From: an uncultured Muribaculaceae bacterium
GTDB taxonomy: Bacteria; Bacteroidota; Bacteroidia; Bacteroidales; Muribaculaceae
Reading direction: 5' to 3'
Length of the DNA: 64,000 nt
NCBI GenBank assembly: GCA_910588245.1
Contig: CAJUQP010000002.1
Span: forward strand, 1 to 64,000
The notes below the pieces were generated by a model that saw only the letters and a list, made by a program, of their open reading frames with translations, was not told the DNA's origin and did not search any database. The position numbers and the translations under genes were made by a program. Below, one piece after another: positions 15,758 to 24,523 of this stretch (positions are counted from its first letter, which is position 1; each line of letters starts with the position of its first letter).

Positions 15758-16978
15758 TCAATCAATCTTGTGGAGGTCATGCCCCATCCGTTGCTTCTTT
15801 GTGTGCATGTAGAAGCGGTTGTATTGGTTGGGCTCAACCTCCAGCGGCACATTTTCTGCCACTTCCAGTCCGTAGCCCTCGAGTCCTATACGTTTCACCG
15901 GATTGTTGGTCATGAGCCTCATCTTCGTTATTCCGAGTGCGTGGAGTATGTTTGCGCCCACTCCGTAGTCGCGTTCATCAGCCTTATGTCCGAGATGCAG
16001 GTTCGCGTCGACTGTATCAAGGCCGTTCTCCTGGAGTTTGTAAGCCTTTATCTTGTCCATCAATCCGATGCCGCGTCCCTCCTGATTGAGGTATATCACG
16101 GCTCCGCGCCCTTCCTTCTCGATCATTTTCATGGCCAGATGAAGCTGCTCGCCGCATTCGCATCGCATGGAGCCGAAGATATCGCCTGTGGCGCACGAAG
16201 AATGTACCCTCACGAGTACGGGGTCTCCGTCTTTTATATCACCTTTTATCAAGGCGATATGCTCGAGCCCATTGTCTTTTTGCCTGAAGGGTATGAGACG
16301 GAAATGCCCGTATTGCGTCGGCATGTCTACTTCCTCGCCCATCTCTACGATGGAGTCGTTCTTCATACGATATGCGATCAGGTCGCGGATGCTCACGAGC
16401 TTCAGCCCCCATTCGTCGGCCCGACGGCGCAATTCGGGGAGACGGGCCATTGATCCGTCGTCGCTCATGATTTCCATTAGGGCGGCGGCCGGCTGCAGTC
16501 CTGCGAGGCGGGCGAAATCTACAGCCGCCTCCGTGTGGCCGCATCGCTGTATCACGCCGCGATCCTGCGCGTAGAGAGGATTGATATGTCCAGGTCGCCC
16601 GAATGTCTCCGGTTTTGAAGCGGGGTCGGCGAGTGCCCTGATTGTGGCAGCACGGTCGTCGGCGGATACTCCTGTGGAGCAGCCATCGAGTTTGTCGACA
16701 GTCACTGTGAAGGGAGTGCCGAGCACGGAGGTGTTCTCCTCTACCTGATGTGGAAGCCCGAGTTCGCGGCAACGCTGGTTGGTGATGGGCGCGCATAGCA
16801 CTCCGCGGGCGTTCTTAAGCATGAAATTCACGTCGTCGGGGGTGATTTTCTCGGCGGCGATGATGAGGTCACCCTCATTCTCGCGGTCTTCGTCGTCTAC
16901 CACGATTATGAATTTGCCGTTGCGGAAGTCTTCTATGGCTTCTTCGATGGAGTCGAGTCTTATTATGTTGTTTTCCAT
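15758..16978 (-). CDS. ribBA: Bifunctional 3,4-dihydroxy-2-butanone-4-phosphate synthase / GTP cyclohydrolase II
   Basis: This enzyme makes both precursors of riboflavin. The N-terminal half has the DHBP synthase motif VDDEDRENEGDL and the GCSTGVSADDRA segment. The C-terminal half has the GTP cyclohydrolase II zinc site SSCATGDIFGSMRCECG. The ATG at 16978 gives about 406 residues, the normal length; an upstream TTG would add a tail with no family match. It lies between rsmD and the S9 peptidase in a leftward operon. Confidence 0.95.
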   Translation of the reverse strand: MENNIIRLDSIEEAIEDFRNGKFIIVVDDEDRENEGDLIIAAEKITPDDVNFMLKNARGVLCAPITNQRCRELGLPHQVEENTSVLGTPFTVTVDKLDGCSTGVSADDRAATIRALADPASKPETFGRPGHINPLYAQDRGVIQRCGHTEAAVDFARLAGLQPAAALMEIMSDDGSMARLPELRRRADEWGLKLVSIRDLIAYRMKNDSIVEMGEEVDMPTQYGHFRLIPFRQKDNGLEHIALIKGDIKDGDPVLVRVHSSCATGDIFGSMRCECGEQLHLAMKMIEKEGRGAVIYLNQEGRGIGLMDKIKAYKLQENGLDTVDANLHLGHKADERDYGVGANILHALGITKMRLMTNNPVKRIGLEGYGLEVAENVPLEVEPNQYNRFYMHTKKQRMGHDLHKID

Positions 16979-17009
16979 ATCTGGTTGGTGTTTTGGCGTA
17001 GAGAGTTGA

Positions 17010-17543
17010 TCAGACAATGAAAATCGAGAAGTTGACGCTGCCGTATACCCGATGCTGTGAGAAACCGGGAAGTGTGGAGAAATCGCGGTTCTTTGAATGT
17101 TCGATGATCACGACGGTGCCTTCCTTTACCATATCCGACCCGAGAATAAGCCCCGGCACTTCCTCAAACCGCGGATGGTCGTAGGGAGGATCAGCGAATA
17201 TGAAATCGAATTGCCTGTGGCATGTCTCGATGAATCTGAACACGTCTCCTCTTATCACGCGCAGGGATTCATCGCCGAGCTTATCCTTTACCGACGTTAT
17301 GAATTTCGTCTGCACAGGTGCCTGTTCCACAGCTGTCACTTCCGCGCACCCCCTCGAGAGGAACTCGAAACTGATGGCTCCGGTGCCCGCGAAGAGATCG
17401 AGAGCCGATTTCCCTTCGAGATCGTCGATGTTCTCAAGCACGTTGAAAAGGTTCTCGCGTGCGAAATCCGTGGTGGGACGCGCCGTAATGTTGCGCGGCA
17501 CGTCAAATCGGCGTCTGCCGTATTTCCCTCTGATTATTCTCAT
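17010..17543 (-). CDS. rsmD: 16S rRNA (guanine-966-N2) methyltransferase
   Basis: This 177-residue SAM-dependent methyltransferase modifies the small-subunit rRNA. MRIIRGKYGRRRF is the family opening, ALDLFAGTGAISFEFLSRG is the SAM-binding motif, and FADPPY is the N6/N2-type catalytic motif. Its ATG overlaps the stop of DUF3822 by 4 bases. The DUF3822-rsmD pairing recurs in Bacteroidetes. Confidence 0.93.
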   Translation of the reverse strand: MRIIRGKYGRRRFDVPRNITARPTTDFARENLFNVLENIDDLEGKSALDLFAGTGAISFEFLSRGCAEVTAVEQAPVQTKFITSVKDKLGDESLRVIRGDVFRFIETCHRQFDFIFADPPYDHPRFEEVPGLILGSDMVKEGTVVIIEHSKNRDFSTLPGFSQHRVYGSVNFSIFIV

Positions 17544-18283
17544 TCTGGCTTGTTGTCGGTTACGCGGATGTTGGAGAATACGGTAAAGGCCTCGGCTGCG
17601 TCGGCCGGGACCGGTATACCCTCAAGTTCCACTTCCGCCTCTTTAGGATTAACGCCGTAGACATTGAACAGGTTGAACGCATGGTAGGCGATATCGCTCC
17701 CGGCGGCCCAGGAATGGGTGGAGGCGGAGACAAGGGCCTCTCCGTTGAGAAGCACATAGTCCGCTTCTCCGTCGCGGACTGATATGAAAAGCCTGTGGCC
17801 TTCGCCTGAGTGTCGTTGTCGGGCTACGGCCTGCATGAGGTTGCAGCCAACCCTCGCGCCGGGGAAGGTGCGGTTGATGAAGCCTTTGAGCCCGGGAGCA
17901 AGATGAAACGCCGCGGTGATGTCTTTGTCGGTGTCATACATCACGTCGGCTTCATCGGCTTGGTAAAGTGCCGTGTAGAAAGCGCTTTCCGCGCTGTCTG
18001 TGTCTTCCAGGAGAGCCGTGGGCATGAAAAGCGTCTTTCTGTCGAAGATTATTATCCTTGCCGAGAAATCGTCGAGCACACGCGGGTGGTCGTAGACGGC
18101 GTTCTCTATATTGCGCAGCAGGTTGTCGGGGTCGTTGTCCCAGGATGTGCTGAACAGTTCCTGCGGCTCCACATCCCCGTGGATTGTGTTCTCGAGATGA
18201 GCTGACATGCCGGATGGGTGGATCTTCACGATCAGTCGCCATTGTCCCGTGTCTGCGTAGTCGGCTGCGGTCAATACTGTCAT
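17540..18283 (-). CDS. DUF3822 family protein
   Basis: This protein of about 247 residues precedes rsmD in Bacteroidetes. The role is unknown; the fold has been thought to resemble actin-like ATPases, but no nucleotide motif is evident here. The ATG at 18283 (MTVLTAADYAD) is preferred because a promoter -7 element lies at 18301-18308, downstream of the longer frame's start. It is the first gene of the operon that continues to rsmD, ribBA, the peptidase and the MATE transporter. Confidence 0.8.
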   Translation of the reverse strand: MTVLTAADYADTGQWRLIVKIHPSGMSAHLENTIHGDVEPQELFSTSWDNDPDNLLRNIENAVYDHPRVLDDFSARIIIFDRKTLFMPTALLEDTDSAESAFYTALYQADEADVMYDTDKDITAAFHLAPGLKGFINRTFPGARVGCNLMQAVARQRHSGEGHRLFISVRDGEADYVLLNGEALVSASTHSWAAGSDIAYHAFNLFNVYGVNPKEAEVELEGIPVPADAAEAFTVFSNIRVTDNKPE

Positions 18284-18300
18284 TGTCTCTGATTTTTCCA

Positions 18301-18308
18301 CAAAATTA
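18301..18308 (-). promoter_or_regulatory. Promoter for the DUF3822-rsmD-ribBA operon
   Basis: TAATTTTG on the minus strand fits TAnnTTTG, with TTG 20 bases further upstream as a -33 match. It ends 17 bases before the ATG at 18283. Confidence 0.6.
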
Positions 18309-18454
18309 AGCAAAATCCCCGACATCTGCAAGTTGCCGGTTAAACCATCCGAATCTTGGAAGTCGCAGGCGGGATAAGCGTCGTGCCTCTTGTGGAGGCA
18401 CGAGGGAATTCATCCTTTTGACAGATATGCTTTGTGCAGAATATCTGTAGGAAT

Positions 18455-19201
18455 TCAGTGTTTGGAGAACAAAAGGACGATGAAGACAAATATGCAGAGT
18501 AAAAAGACGTTGAGTATGATAAACCAGATCCAGGTAAGACATTTGCGCCACCATTGCCTGATCGGGAAGGCCTTATTAAGAGCTATCGTGCCGATTATGA
18601 TGACAACGGGGAATTTGACGTATTCCCCGTATTGAGGAAATAATATGGCAAGGGGGAGGAGAAGGTTATTGTAGATTGAAAAGCTGCATCCCATGTAGAT
18701 GGCGGCTGTAAGATATTCGGCGAGATTATACTTCCGGCCTGTAGTGAGACCATAGGCCAGATAGCAATTGAATGCCAGGGCGAATGCAATCACAATCTTG
18801 GCAAGAATATCCGACGACAGGAGCATCTTCAAAAACCATCCGCCCCCGTCGATTTCCGGATCTTCCGGTGGCTGCAGGAAGTCTACATGAAAGATATTGC
18901 CCAATACCGTATATATGAATGTAAAATAAAGGAGCAGCTGTATCACCATGGTGATCGGAGGGGAATATTTCACACGTTTGCCGTGGATGTATTTCCTGAT
19001 CACTTCCCAGGGGTGGAACATCAATCCTACAAAGGTATCCCAGAAACCGGGGGTCATGCGTGCGAAACTCATTGCCACACCTTTCCAGAAAGTCTTCATG
19101 GTGATCCGGTGGGGCGTGGCGAGTGGCTGTCCGCAGTTATGGCAGAATGATCCTTTCCCCTCTGTGCCGCAGTTCAGACAGACGGTTGTTTCAGATGTCA
19201 T
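18455..19201 (-). CDS. DUF3667 membrane protein with N-terminal zinc ribbon
   Basis: This 248-residue protein opens with a zinc ribbon (CLNCGTEGKGSFCHNCGQ), followed by an amphipathic linker and about five hydrophobic segments (from YSPPITMVIQLLLYFTFIY to the C-terminus). DUF3667 proteins are common in Bacteroidetes and lack an assigned function; they are predicted to sit in the inner membrane with the zinc ribbon in the cytoplasm. It is preceded by a lipoprotein gene and a hairpin. Confidence 0.8.
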   Translation of the reverse strand: MTSETTVCLNCGTEGKGSFCHNCGQPLATPHRITMKTFWKGVAMSFARMTPGFWDTFVGLMFHPWEVIRKYIHGKRVKYSPPITMVIQLLLYFTFIYTVLGNIFHVDFLQPPEDPEIDGGGWFLKMLLSSDILAKIVIAFALAFNCYLAYGLTTGRKYNLAEYLTAAIYMGCSFSIYNNLLLPLAILFPQYGEYVKFPVVIIIGTIALNKAFPIRQWWRKCLTWIWFIILNVFLLCIFVFIVLLFSKH

Positions 19202-19214
19202 AATAAATTGTCAG

Positions 19215-19253
19215 GTCGATCCGCCGGCCGCATATCGCTGCCGGTGGATCGAC
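19215..19253 (-). terminator. Stem-loop between lipoprotein gene and DUF3667 gene
   Basis: GTCGATCCGCCGG and CCGGTGGATCGAC form a 13-bp stem with one wobble pair and a 13-base loop. The T-run after it is poor, so it may be an attenuator or a processing site instead of a terminator. Confidence 0.4.
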
Positions 19254-19320
19254 TTATGTGTTTTTGATGTTGGTTTTATGTCTACCGATGGTCGGTATGT
19301 CGTAGCTGTCGGTAGGTTAA

Positions 19321-20211
19321 TCATTCCTCCACGCGCAGCGGCTGATGCAGGGCGCCATATTGTGCGTCGCCGAGGCGTATCACATAGTGAAGATAATATG
19401 TCTTGCCGGCGTCAAGGGCATTGATGCCGTTTACCATGAGAAGCGGGATGGTGATGACACTGCCGCTTTCCTCCACATAGGACGTTCCTATTGACGGATC
19501 GGCTCCGGGATAATCTTTCCATTTATCGTCAGGACTGAGTGTGTCGTCGCTCTCAAGGCCAACATATAGATAGTTGCAACCATGATATGCGAATATATCC
19601 TCGTAGTCGTCATAACTCTCGAGCCCGAGCGATTTCAGGCCTTCCCGGATATCGACACTAAACTCGTTGGTCTCGCTCTTCCTGACGGTTTCGACAGGCA
19701 ATGCCACACTTTTCTGAGCCATCCCTTCATAGTGGAAGGACATGGTCTTTACGGAAATGGCTTTGCCGTAGCCTATTCTCACTCCCGACCAGAATGCCGA
19801 CATATTGCCGGTAAGGTCGTAGTCTAACGTAAGGATATATTCTCCCGGTTCTTCGCCTTGTTCCACTGCCGATACCGACAATGGTTTTAGTTCGGGCGCA
19901 GGCGCCGGATCGGTAGATTCCTCATCCCAGTTGAATACAAGATTGGAGTTAGACTGTGTCTCAGGGAAAAAGGTGAATTCCGCGGGATCGGGTTTCCCTT
20001 CCAGCCCGGTCATCTTGACAGTGATATCGAAAGATTCGGTTGAAATGAACGATACGAACGAATTCTCGCCGACGGGCTCGATTGTCACAGGGACCGGTTG
20101 CGGCTCATCCTTATCGTCGCTGCATGCGCTTAGAGAGGGAAGAAGCAATACTGTTGCCAGGATTGTCAGCATCGCCGACAAATGTTTGTTTGAATTTTTA
20201 ATCAGCATCAT
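19321..20211 (-). CDS. Predicted surface lipoprotein, function unknown
   Basis: This 296-residue protein has a type II signal peptide ending at Cys-30 (LLLPSLSAC), followed by SDDKDEPQP. Acidic residues right after the lipid cysteine act in Bacteroidetes as an export signal to the cell surface. The remainder looks beta-rich with acidic loops. I do not recognise a family. The gene has its own promoter and a leader of about 130 bases. Confidence 0.7.
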   Translation of the reverse strand: MMLIKNSNKHLSAMLTILATVLLLPSLSACSDDKDEPQPVPVTIEPVGENSFVSFISTESFDITVKMTGLEGKPDPAEFTFFPETQSNSNLVFNWDEESTDPAPAPELKPLSVSAVEQGEEPGEYILTLDYDLTGNMSAFWSGVRIGYGKAISVKTMSFHYEGMAQKSVALPVETVRKSETNEFSVDIREGLKSLGLESYDDYEDIFAYHGCNYLYVGLESDDTLSPDDKWKDYPGADPSIGTSYVEESGSVITIPLLMVNGINALDAGKTYYLHYVIRLGDAQYGALHQPLRVEE

Positions 20212-20355
20212 GTAGTTATGGTTGTTTTTGATGGTTGTGAAATGTCATGTGATTATTTCTGTCTGATCCGGGCCGCTGATGATTCTATGGAGGAATCGCG
20301 CAGCCATAGGAATCTTTATGCTTTTGGCGGGCAGACATATTTATCGGCAAAGTTA
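20212..20355 (-). promoter_or_regulatory. Promoter and long leader of the lipoprotein gene
   Basis: The -7 element TAACTTTG is at 20348-20355. The leader contains a possible stem, TCTATGGAGG against CAGCCATAGG-type pairing near 20292-20313 (GATTC/TATGG with CCATAGAATC, one bulge). The adjoining stretch 20356-20536 holds no gene I can support. Confidence 0.4.
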
Positions 20356-20536
20356 GTTATGAATAAGATTCCTGTCTTATCTTACGGCGCATTGTTCTCC
20401 AGAAAAGTAATTTAAGTTGTCCAAAAAAATCACATGTAAGTTGTACAATGTTGATTACGTTTGGATTAGGACGGTTGTCAGTAAAGCCGGAAATTATATG
20501 CGGATTGCTGCCGACATCGTGACGGCACATATATTG

Positions 20537-22387
20537 TCAGACGTCGGAGGAGGATATGGAAGCAGCGTTTGACTTGAAGTCGGTAGGGCTCATGCCGAAT
20601 TTCTTTTTGAACTGGCTATAGAAGGAACTCGTCGACATGCCAACTTCTCCGGCGATTGCTTCCATGTTCCACTGCGGATTCTCGTGCATGAGTCTTACGG
20701 CATAGTCGAGGCGGCAGTTGTTGATATATTGCGGGAAGGAGCAGCCGGCATACTGCCGGAATATGGCGGCGAATTTGTTTGTGGGTATGTGGAACTCCGA
20801 GAGGAGGCTTTTTCTTGACAAATCAGGTTTTAGAAACAGGCGTCGTGCGAGCACTTCATGATGCATTCGCTCATAGAGGAGCCTGTCTCTTTCAGTAAGT
20901 GTGGTGTCAGTATCTGTCTGCTGGGTAGAGGATACCTCTTTTCCTGCAGTAGTCTCTTTCCCATCCTGGTGTGGGGAGTCATCTGTGTCGTTTTCTACCG
21001 CCGGTGAGCCGCAGCCTTGTTTCGTTATGAGGTTTCTCAGGCGCATGATCTCCTCTTCATTGTGAAACTGTCTCTCCTTGAAGACCATGAGTTCGTCGAT
21101 GGTCTTTACCAAAGTCTTATTCTTGTTGTTGATAGCACGGTTGTAATAGTGCATCCGGATTATTGAAATCAGAGCAAGGATAAGGAATATGGCGGCAGAT
21201 ATTATGATCATATTGCGTATGCGCAGAGACGCCGACTGTTTCTGTATCTCCATCTCTTGTTCGTTGGTCCGATATATTTCGGCAAGCTCAAGGGCTTTCA
21301 TGTCGTTGTCGCGCATGCGGAGTGTGTCGCTCAGGGTCACGATGGTATTGAGCACCCGGTTGGCCGACCGTAGGTCGCCGAGACCCTGATACGCGGCGAG
21401 TTCGTTTTTGAGCTGTAGCTCGACATATCCCCAGCTTACAGTGTCGGTATTTGCCTGCCAGGATCTCTTTTCTTTTTCCAGATATTTCAACGCCTCCAGG
21501 TATTGCCCGGAGGCGAAAAGATGAGGTATGATCAGTTGGCATGCATCCGGGGTTGCGGCAAATTTCGTGGAAAGAAGTTTGCTGAACAGCTTTGAGGCCG
21601 TATCGGCATCTCCTCTTAGTCTTGCCAGTTGCGCTCCCATGGCGTAGCAGCTTGCCCTGCGCATATCCGCAAGTCCAGCCGGGACATCCCCTTTGCTTTC
21701 CAGACGGTCGATGGCCTCTTCATAGTGTGGCAGCAAATGCGATGCTTCGTCTGTCATCCCTTCATTCATGAGGGCGCCGGTTGTCACTGCGAGCGCGTAT
21801 GCGTAATCGTCGGAGGCGCTGTAAGTGTTGTCTTCGCGCGATTCCGCATCAAGTATGTCGATCGCCTTTACGAAATAACTTAAAGCTTCCTCTTTCCTGT
21901 GGAGCATGATCAGGTTCTGTGCCAGACAGAGATTAAGGTTTGCCTCCGAGGCAGGTATGACACTGTCTTGGGCTGTCTTAATACCCACTGTGCAGAATTC
22001 TATGCTTCTGGAATAATCGCCCTGGATATGATAGAGATGGGCGATGTTGTCCATAAGGTGCAGAAGAGTGGTGGCATTGTCGCACCCGGAGCTGAGACTG
22101 TAGGCATCAAGCGCGTATTTGAGTGCTTTGTTGGCGTCATCCATCCCGTTGAAGTAGATCAGACTGCGCAATCGGTTAAACTCGAAATCATCTATCTGCC
22201 GGGTGAGCTTTGCGGAGTCGAGCAAGAGGAGAGCCCTTTCGGGATCTTTGAGGGAGATGCTGTTTATTGAATCGGAATCAAACGTCTTTTCTACTGGAGA
22301 ACCGTTTCCACTGTTTCCGCACGCACAGAGGGAAGCGAGAAGGATAATCGTCAATGAATATAGTAAAAGACGCGGTTTATTGTTCAT
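20537..22387 (-). CDS. Membrane-spanning TPR sensor with AraC-type DNA-binding domain
   Basis: This 616-residue protein begins with a lipoprotein-like signal (LLASLCACGNSGNG), followed by about 350 residues of helical repeats consistent with TPRs. A single membrane segment (MIIISAAIFLILALISIIRM) is followed by a coiled linker and an AraC/XylS helix-turn-helix domain over the last 110 residues (SFPQYINNCRLDYAVRLMHE, NMEAIAGEVGMSTSSFYSQF). The layout implies a periplasmic sensor coupled directly to a cytoplasmic DNA-binding domain, as in other Bacteroidetes one-component regulators. Its ATG overlaps the asparaginase stop codon. Confidence 0.82.
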   Translation of the reverse strand: MNNKPRLLLYSLTIILLASLCACGNSGNGSPVEKTFDSDSINSISLKDPERALLLLDSAKLTRQIDDFEFNRLRSLIYFNGMDDANKALKYALDAYSLSSGCDNATTLLHLMDNIAHLYHIQGDYSRSIEFCTVGIKTAQDSVIPASEANLNLCLAQNLIMLHRKEEALSYFVKAIDILDAESREDNTYSASDDYAYALAVTTGALMNEGMTDEASHLLPHYEEAIDRLESKGDVPAGLADMRRASCYAMGAQLARLRGDADTASKLFSKLLSTKFAATPDACQLIIPHLFASGQYLEALKYLEKEKRSWQANTDTVSWGYVELQLKNELAAYQGLGDLRSANRVLNTIVTLSDTLRMRDNDMKALELAEIYRTNEQEMEIQKQSASLRIRNMIIISAAIFLILALISIIRMHYYNRAINNKNKTLVKTIDELMVFKERQFHNEEEIMRLRNLITKQGCGSPAVENDTDDSPHQDGKETTAGKEVSSTQQTDTDTTLTERDRLLYERMHHEVLARRLFLKPDLSRKSLLSEFHIPTNKFAAIFRQYAGCSFPQYINNCRLDYAVRLMHENPQWNMEAIAGEVGMSTSSFYSQFKKKFGMSPTDFKSNAASISSSDV

Positions 22388-23430
22388 CAGCTTGTCATTT
22401 CTCCGCAGAGACTGTATTCCATATAGTTTTTCACCTCTTCAGGAGTCATGTCGCGGCCAAGAAGATACATGAGTTTGGTGATGGCGGCCTCGGAAGTCAG
22501 GTCATGACCCGAGACTACGCCGGCGTTTGCGAGTTCAAGTCCGGTGACATACCGAAAAGGATGTACACAGCCGTTGTTGCATTGGGTTATATTGACCACT
22601 ACGATACCTCGGTCTACAGTTTCCCTTATTGCATCGATAAACCATTGGTCGTTAGGTCCGTTGCCAGCTCCGAACGTCTTCAGCACCATTCCTTTGATTC
22701 CGGGAGTCGACAGCATGTGGCGCACCACCTCCTCCCTGATGCCGGGGAAAAGGTCGACGAAGAGCACATTGCGGTCCATATTATAATGCACTTTAAGCGG
22801 TGCGCGCGAGTTTTTCGATCGCCAGAGCGCCTCACGGTTGAATGTGATCCCGAGTCCTATCTTGGCGAGTTCCGGATAATTGTTGCTCTTGAAGGCGTTG
22901 AAGTTGTCGGCGCTTTTCTTGGTGCTTCTGTTGCCTCTCCAGAGATAGTTTTCAAAAAGTATGGCTACCTCCCTGACCATCTGTCCGCCGTTGCGGTCGC
23001 GGGCGGCGGCGATCTGAAGGGCCGTGATGAGATTCTCCTCCCCGTCGGTGCGCACTTCTCCGATCGGAAGCTGCGACCCGGTGATGATCACCGGCTTGTT
23101 AAGGTTCTCAAGCATGAAACTTAACGCCGAAGCCGTGTAAGCCATTGTGTCGGTGCCGTGGAGCACTACGAATCCGTCGTAAAGCTCATAGTTCTCCTCA
23201 ATCACTCTGGCAATCTCCCCCCAGTGTTCGGGAGTCATGGCAGATGAGTCGATCGGCTTATCAAACTGAAAGCTGGAAATCTCGTAATCGAGCATTTTCA
23301 GTTTCGGCACATTGTCGAGAAGATGGTTGAAGTCGAAGGGCTCGAGGGCATGGCTCACGGGGTTTTCTATCATTCCGATAGTTCCTCCCGTGTATATCAT
23401 CAATATCCTGGGGCGAGAAAGAGGTATCAT
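22387..23430 (-). CDS. ansA: L-asparaginase, type I
   Basis: This 347-residue enzyme hydrolyses asparagine to aspartate and ammonia. YTGGTIGMI gives the first catalytic threonine, and VVLHGTDTMAYTASAL the second Thr-Asp pair. There is no signal peptide, so it should be cytoplasmic, consistent with the lower-affinity type I class. It is translationally coupled to the downstream sensor-regulator through a TGATG overlap. Confidence 0.93.
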   Translation of the reverse strand: MIPLSRPRILMIYTGGTIGMIENPVSHALEPFDFNHLLDNVPKLKMLDYEISSFQFDKPIDSSAMTPEHWGEIARVIEENYELYDGFVVLHGTDTMAYTASALSFMLENLNKPVIITGSQLPIGEVRTDGEENLITALQIAAARDRNGGQMVREVAILFENYLWRGNRSTKKSADNFNAFKSNNYPELAKIGLGITFNREALWRSKNSRAPLKVHYNMDRNVLFVDLFPGIREEVVRHMLSTPGIKGMVLKTFGAGNGPNDQWFIDAIRETVDRGIVVVNITQCNNGCVHPFRYVTGLELANAGVVSGHDLTSEAAITKLMYLLGRDMTPEEVKNYMEYSLCGEMTS

Positions 23431-23460
23431 ATGGTTTGGAGGTCAATTGTAATTTGCTTG

Positions 23461-23468
23461 CAAATTTA
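23461..23468 (-). promoter_or_regulatory. ansA promoter -7 element
   Basis: TAAATTTG on the minus strand matches TAnnTTTG exactly, 30 bases before the ATG. Confidence 0.6.
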
Positions 23469-23482
23469 GCAAAATGACATGA

Positions 23483-23530
23483 TAAAAACAATAGCCCGGG
23501 CAAAATTTGTCCGGACTATTGACTTTTTTT
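23483..23530 (-). terminator. Terminator after the DUF1460 gene
   Basis: A stem of CAATAGCCCGGGCAAA against TTTGTCCGGACTATTG (with wobble pairs) is flanked by T-runs on both strands: TTTTTATC on the minus side, ACTTTTTTT on the plus side. Confidence 0.75.
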
Positions 23531-23544
23531 CTATGAATAGGGGG

Positions 23545-24432
23545 TCATTCCTGAGGTCTGAGCCAGCGGAAACCATAGAAATGCTGCCCTTCGAGTTTGA
23601 ACAGCCTCGACATGGGATAGGGATCGGCCACGACTTTGCCGTTCTCGTGGGAGATATGTATAAGATAAGGCTCACCATCCTTCATCTCCACAAATCCGAT
23701 ATCATATATGTCGAAATCGATCTCGTTTGAAAGCATTATCACAACATCGCCGTCTTGCATGAGCTCATGAAGAGGTTTGTTTGAAGAACTCTGTTTCTTC
23801 ATGTGAGGTATGCGGTGGCTTCTGTAGCCCATTTCCATCATCCGGACCTTGTCATATGTCTCCGGATTTTTCATGGCGGGATACTTGTCGCGATGGCGCG
23901 TGAGATAGTCGAGTGTCTTGGTTTTGAACCCGCCTCCACCGAGATATTCGGTCATCTCCTTGAGATGGCCGCGATACACGTTGTCGACCACCCAGTCAGC
24001 TCCGTATATCAGCTGGCTTGCGAAGCCGCTGTCTTCACCCTTGCGTCGGCTGTAAGCTTCGTATTGCCTTTCGTATTCCTGAACTCTGGGTACTTTCTGC
24101 CTGCTGGCCTCCGCCAAAGCGAGCACAGTGTTGGCGAATCCTATACGGTCGAAGCCATGGAGGTCTATCACGATCGTGCCGATGGAGTCATTGTCGGGAG
24201 CCTCGGCGAAAGGGATGCCCTCAAGCTCATGTGCGGCCAGCACCACGCGCCGGCCGAATCCTTCGTCGGTCGAGGAGATCTTTTTCAGGATGTCGCTCAC
24301 TTTGACCGTGTCTTGCTGGCAGTGTATGCGTGGTTCGTAGGCTTTGCAAGTGGAAAAGCCGGAGAGAAGAAAGGCGAGAAACGCCAGAGGCGACATAAGG
24401 AACGGGATATATTTCTTGAAAAAATTGTTCAT
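23545..24432 (-). CDS. DUF1460 N-acetylmuramoyl-L-alanine amidase-like protein
   Basis: This exported 295-residue protein has an N-terminal hydrophobic signal (about residues 9-30). The family (Pfam DUF1460) has an NlpC/P60-like fold and is thought to act on peptidoglycan fragments. Recognisable blocks include FASQLIYGADWVVDN with LKEMTEYLGGGGFKTKTLDY, and DGDVVIMLSNEIDFDIYDIG; the expected catalytic cysteine of cousins is not obvious to me in the aligned blocks. It stands alone between two promoters and a terminator. Confidence 0.8.
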   Translation of the reverse strand: MNNFFKKYIPFLMSPLAFLAFLLSGFSTCKAYEPRIHCQQDTVKVSDILKKISSTDEGFGRRVVLAAHELEGIPFAEAPDNDSIGTIVIDLHGFDRIGFANTVLALAEASRQKVPRVQEYERQYEAYSRRKGEDSGFASQLIYGADWVVDNVYRGHLKEMTEYLGGGGFKTKTLDYLTRHRDKYPAMKNPETYDKVRMMEMGYRSHRIPHMKKQSSSNKPLHELMQDGDVVIMLSNEIDFDIYDIGFVEMKDGEPYLIHISHENGKVVADPYPMSRLFKLEGQHFYGFRWLRPQE

Positions 24433-24449
24433 GAGTAGCTATTTTTCTG

Positions 24450-24519
24450 CAAAATTAATAATTTATTCCAATATATCGCCTTTCCGGCATTGAAGTTTAA
24501 CCGACATCAATTAAATTTG
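24450..24519. promoter_or_regulatory. Divergent promoters for DUF1460 and the trmH-neu operon
   Basis: On the minus strand TAATTTTG (24450-24457) drives the DUF1460 gene. On the plus strand TTG, 19 bases, then TAAATTTG (24512-24519) gives a full Bacteroidetes promoter whose -7 element ends only four bases before the ATG at 24524, so the rightward transcript is probably leaderless. Confidence 0.6.
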
Positions 24520-24523
24520 CGGT

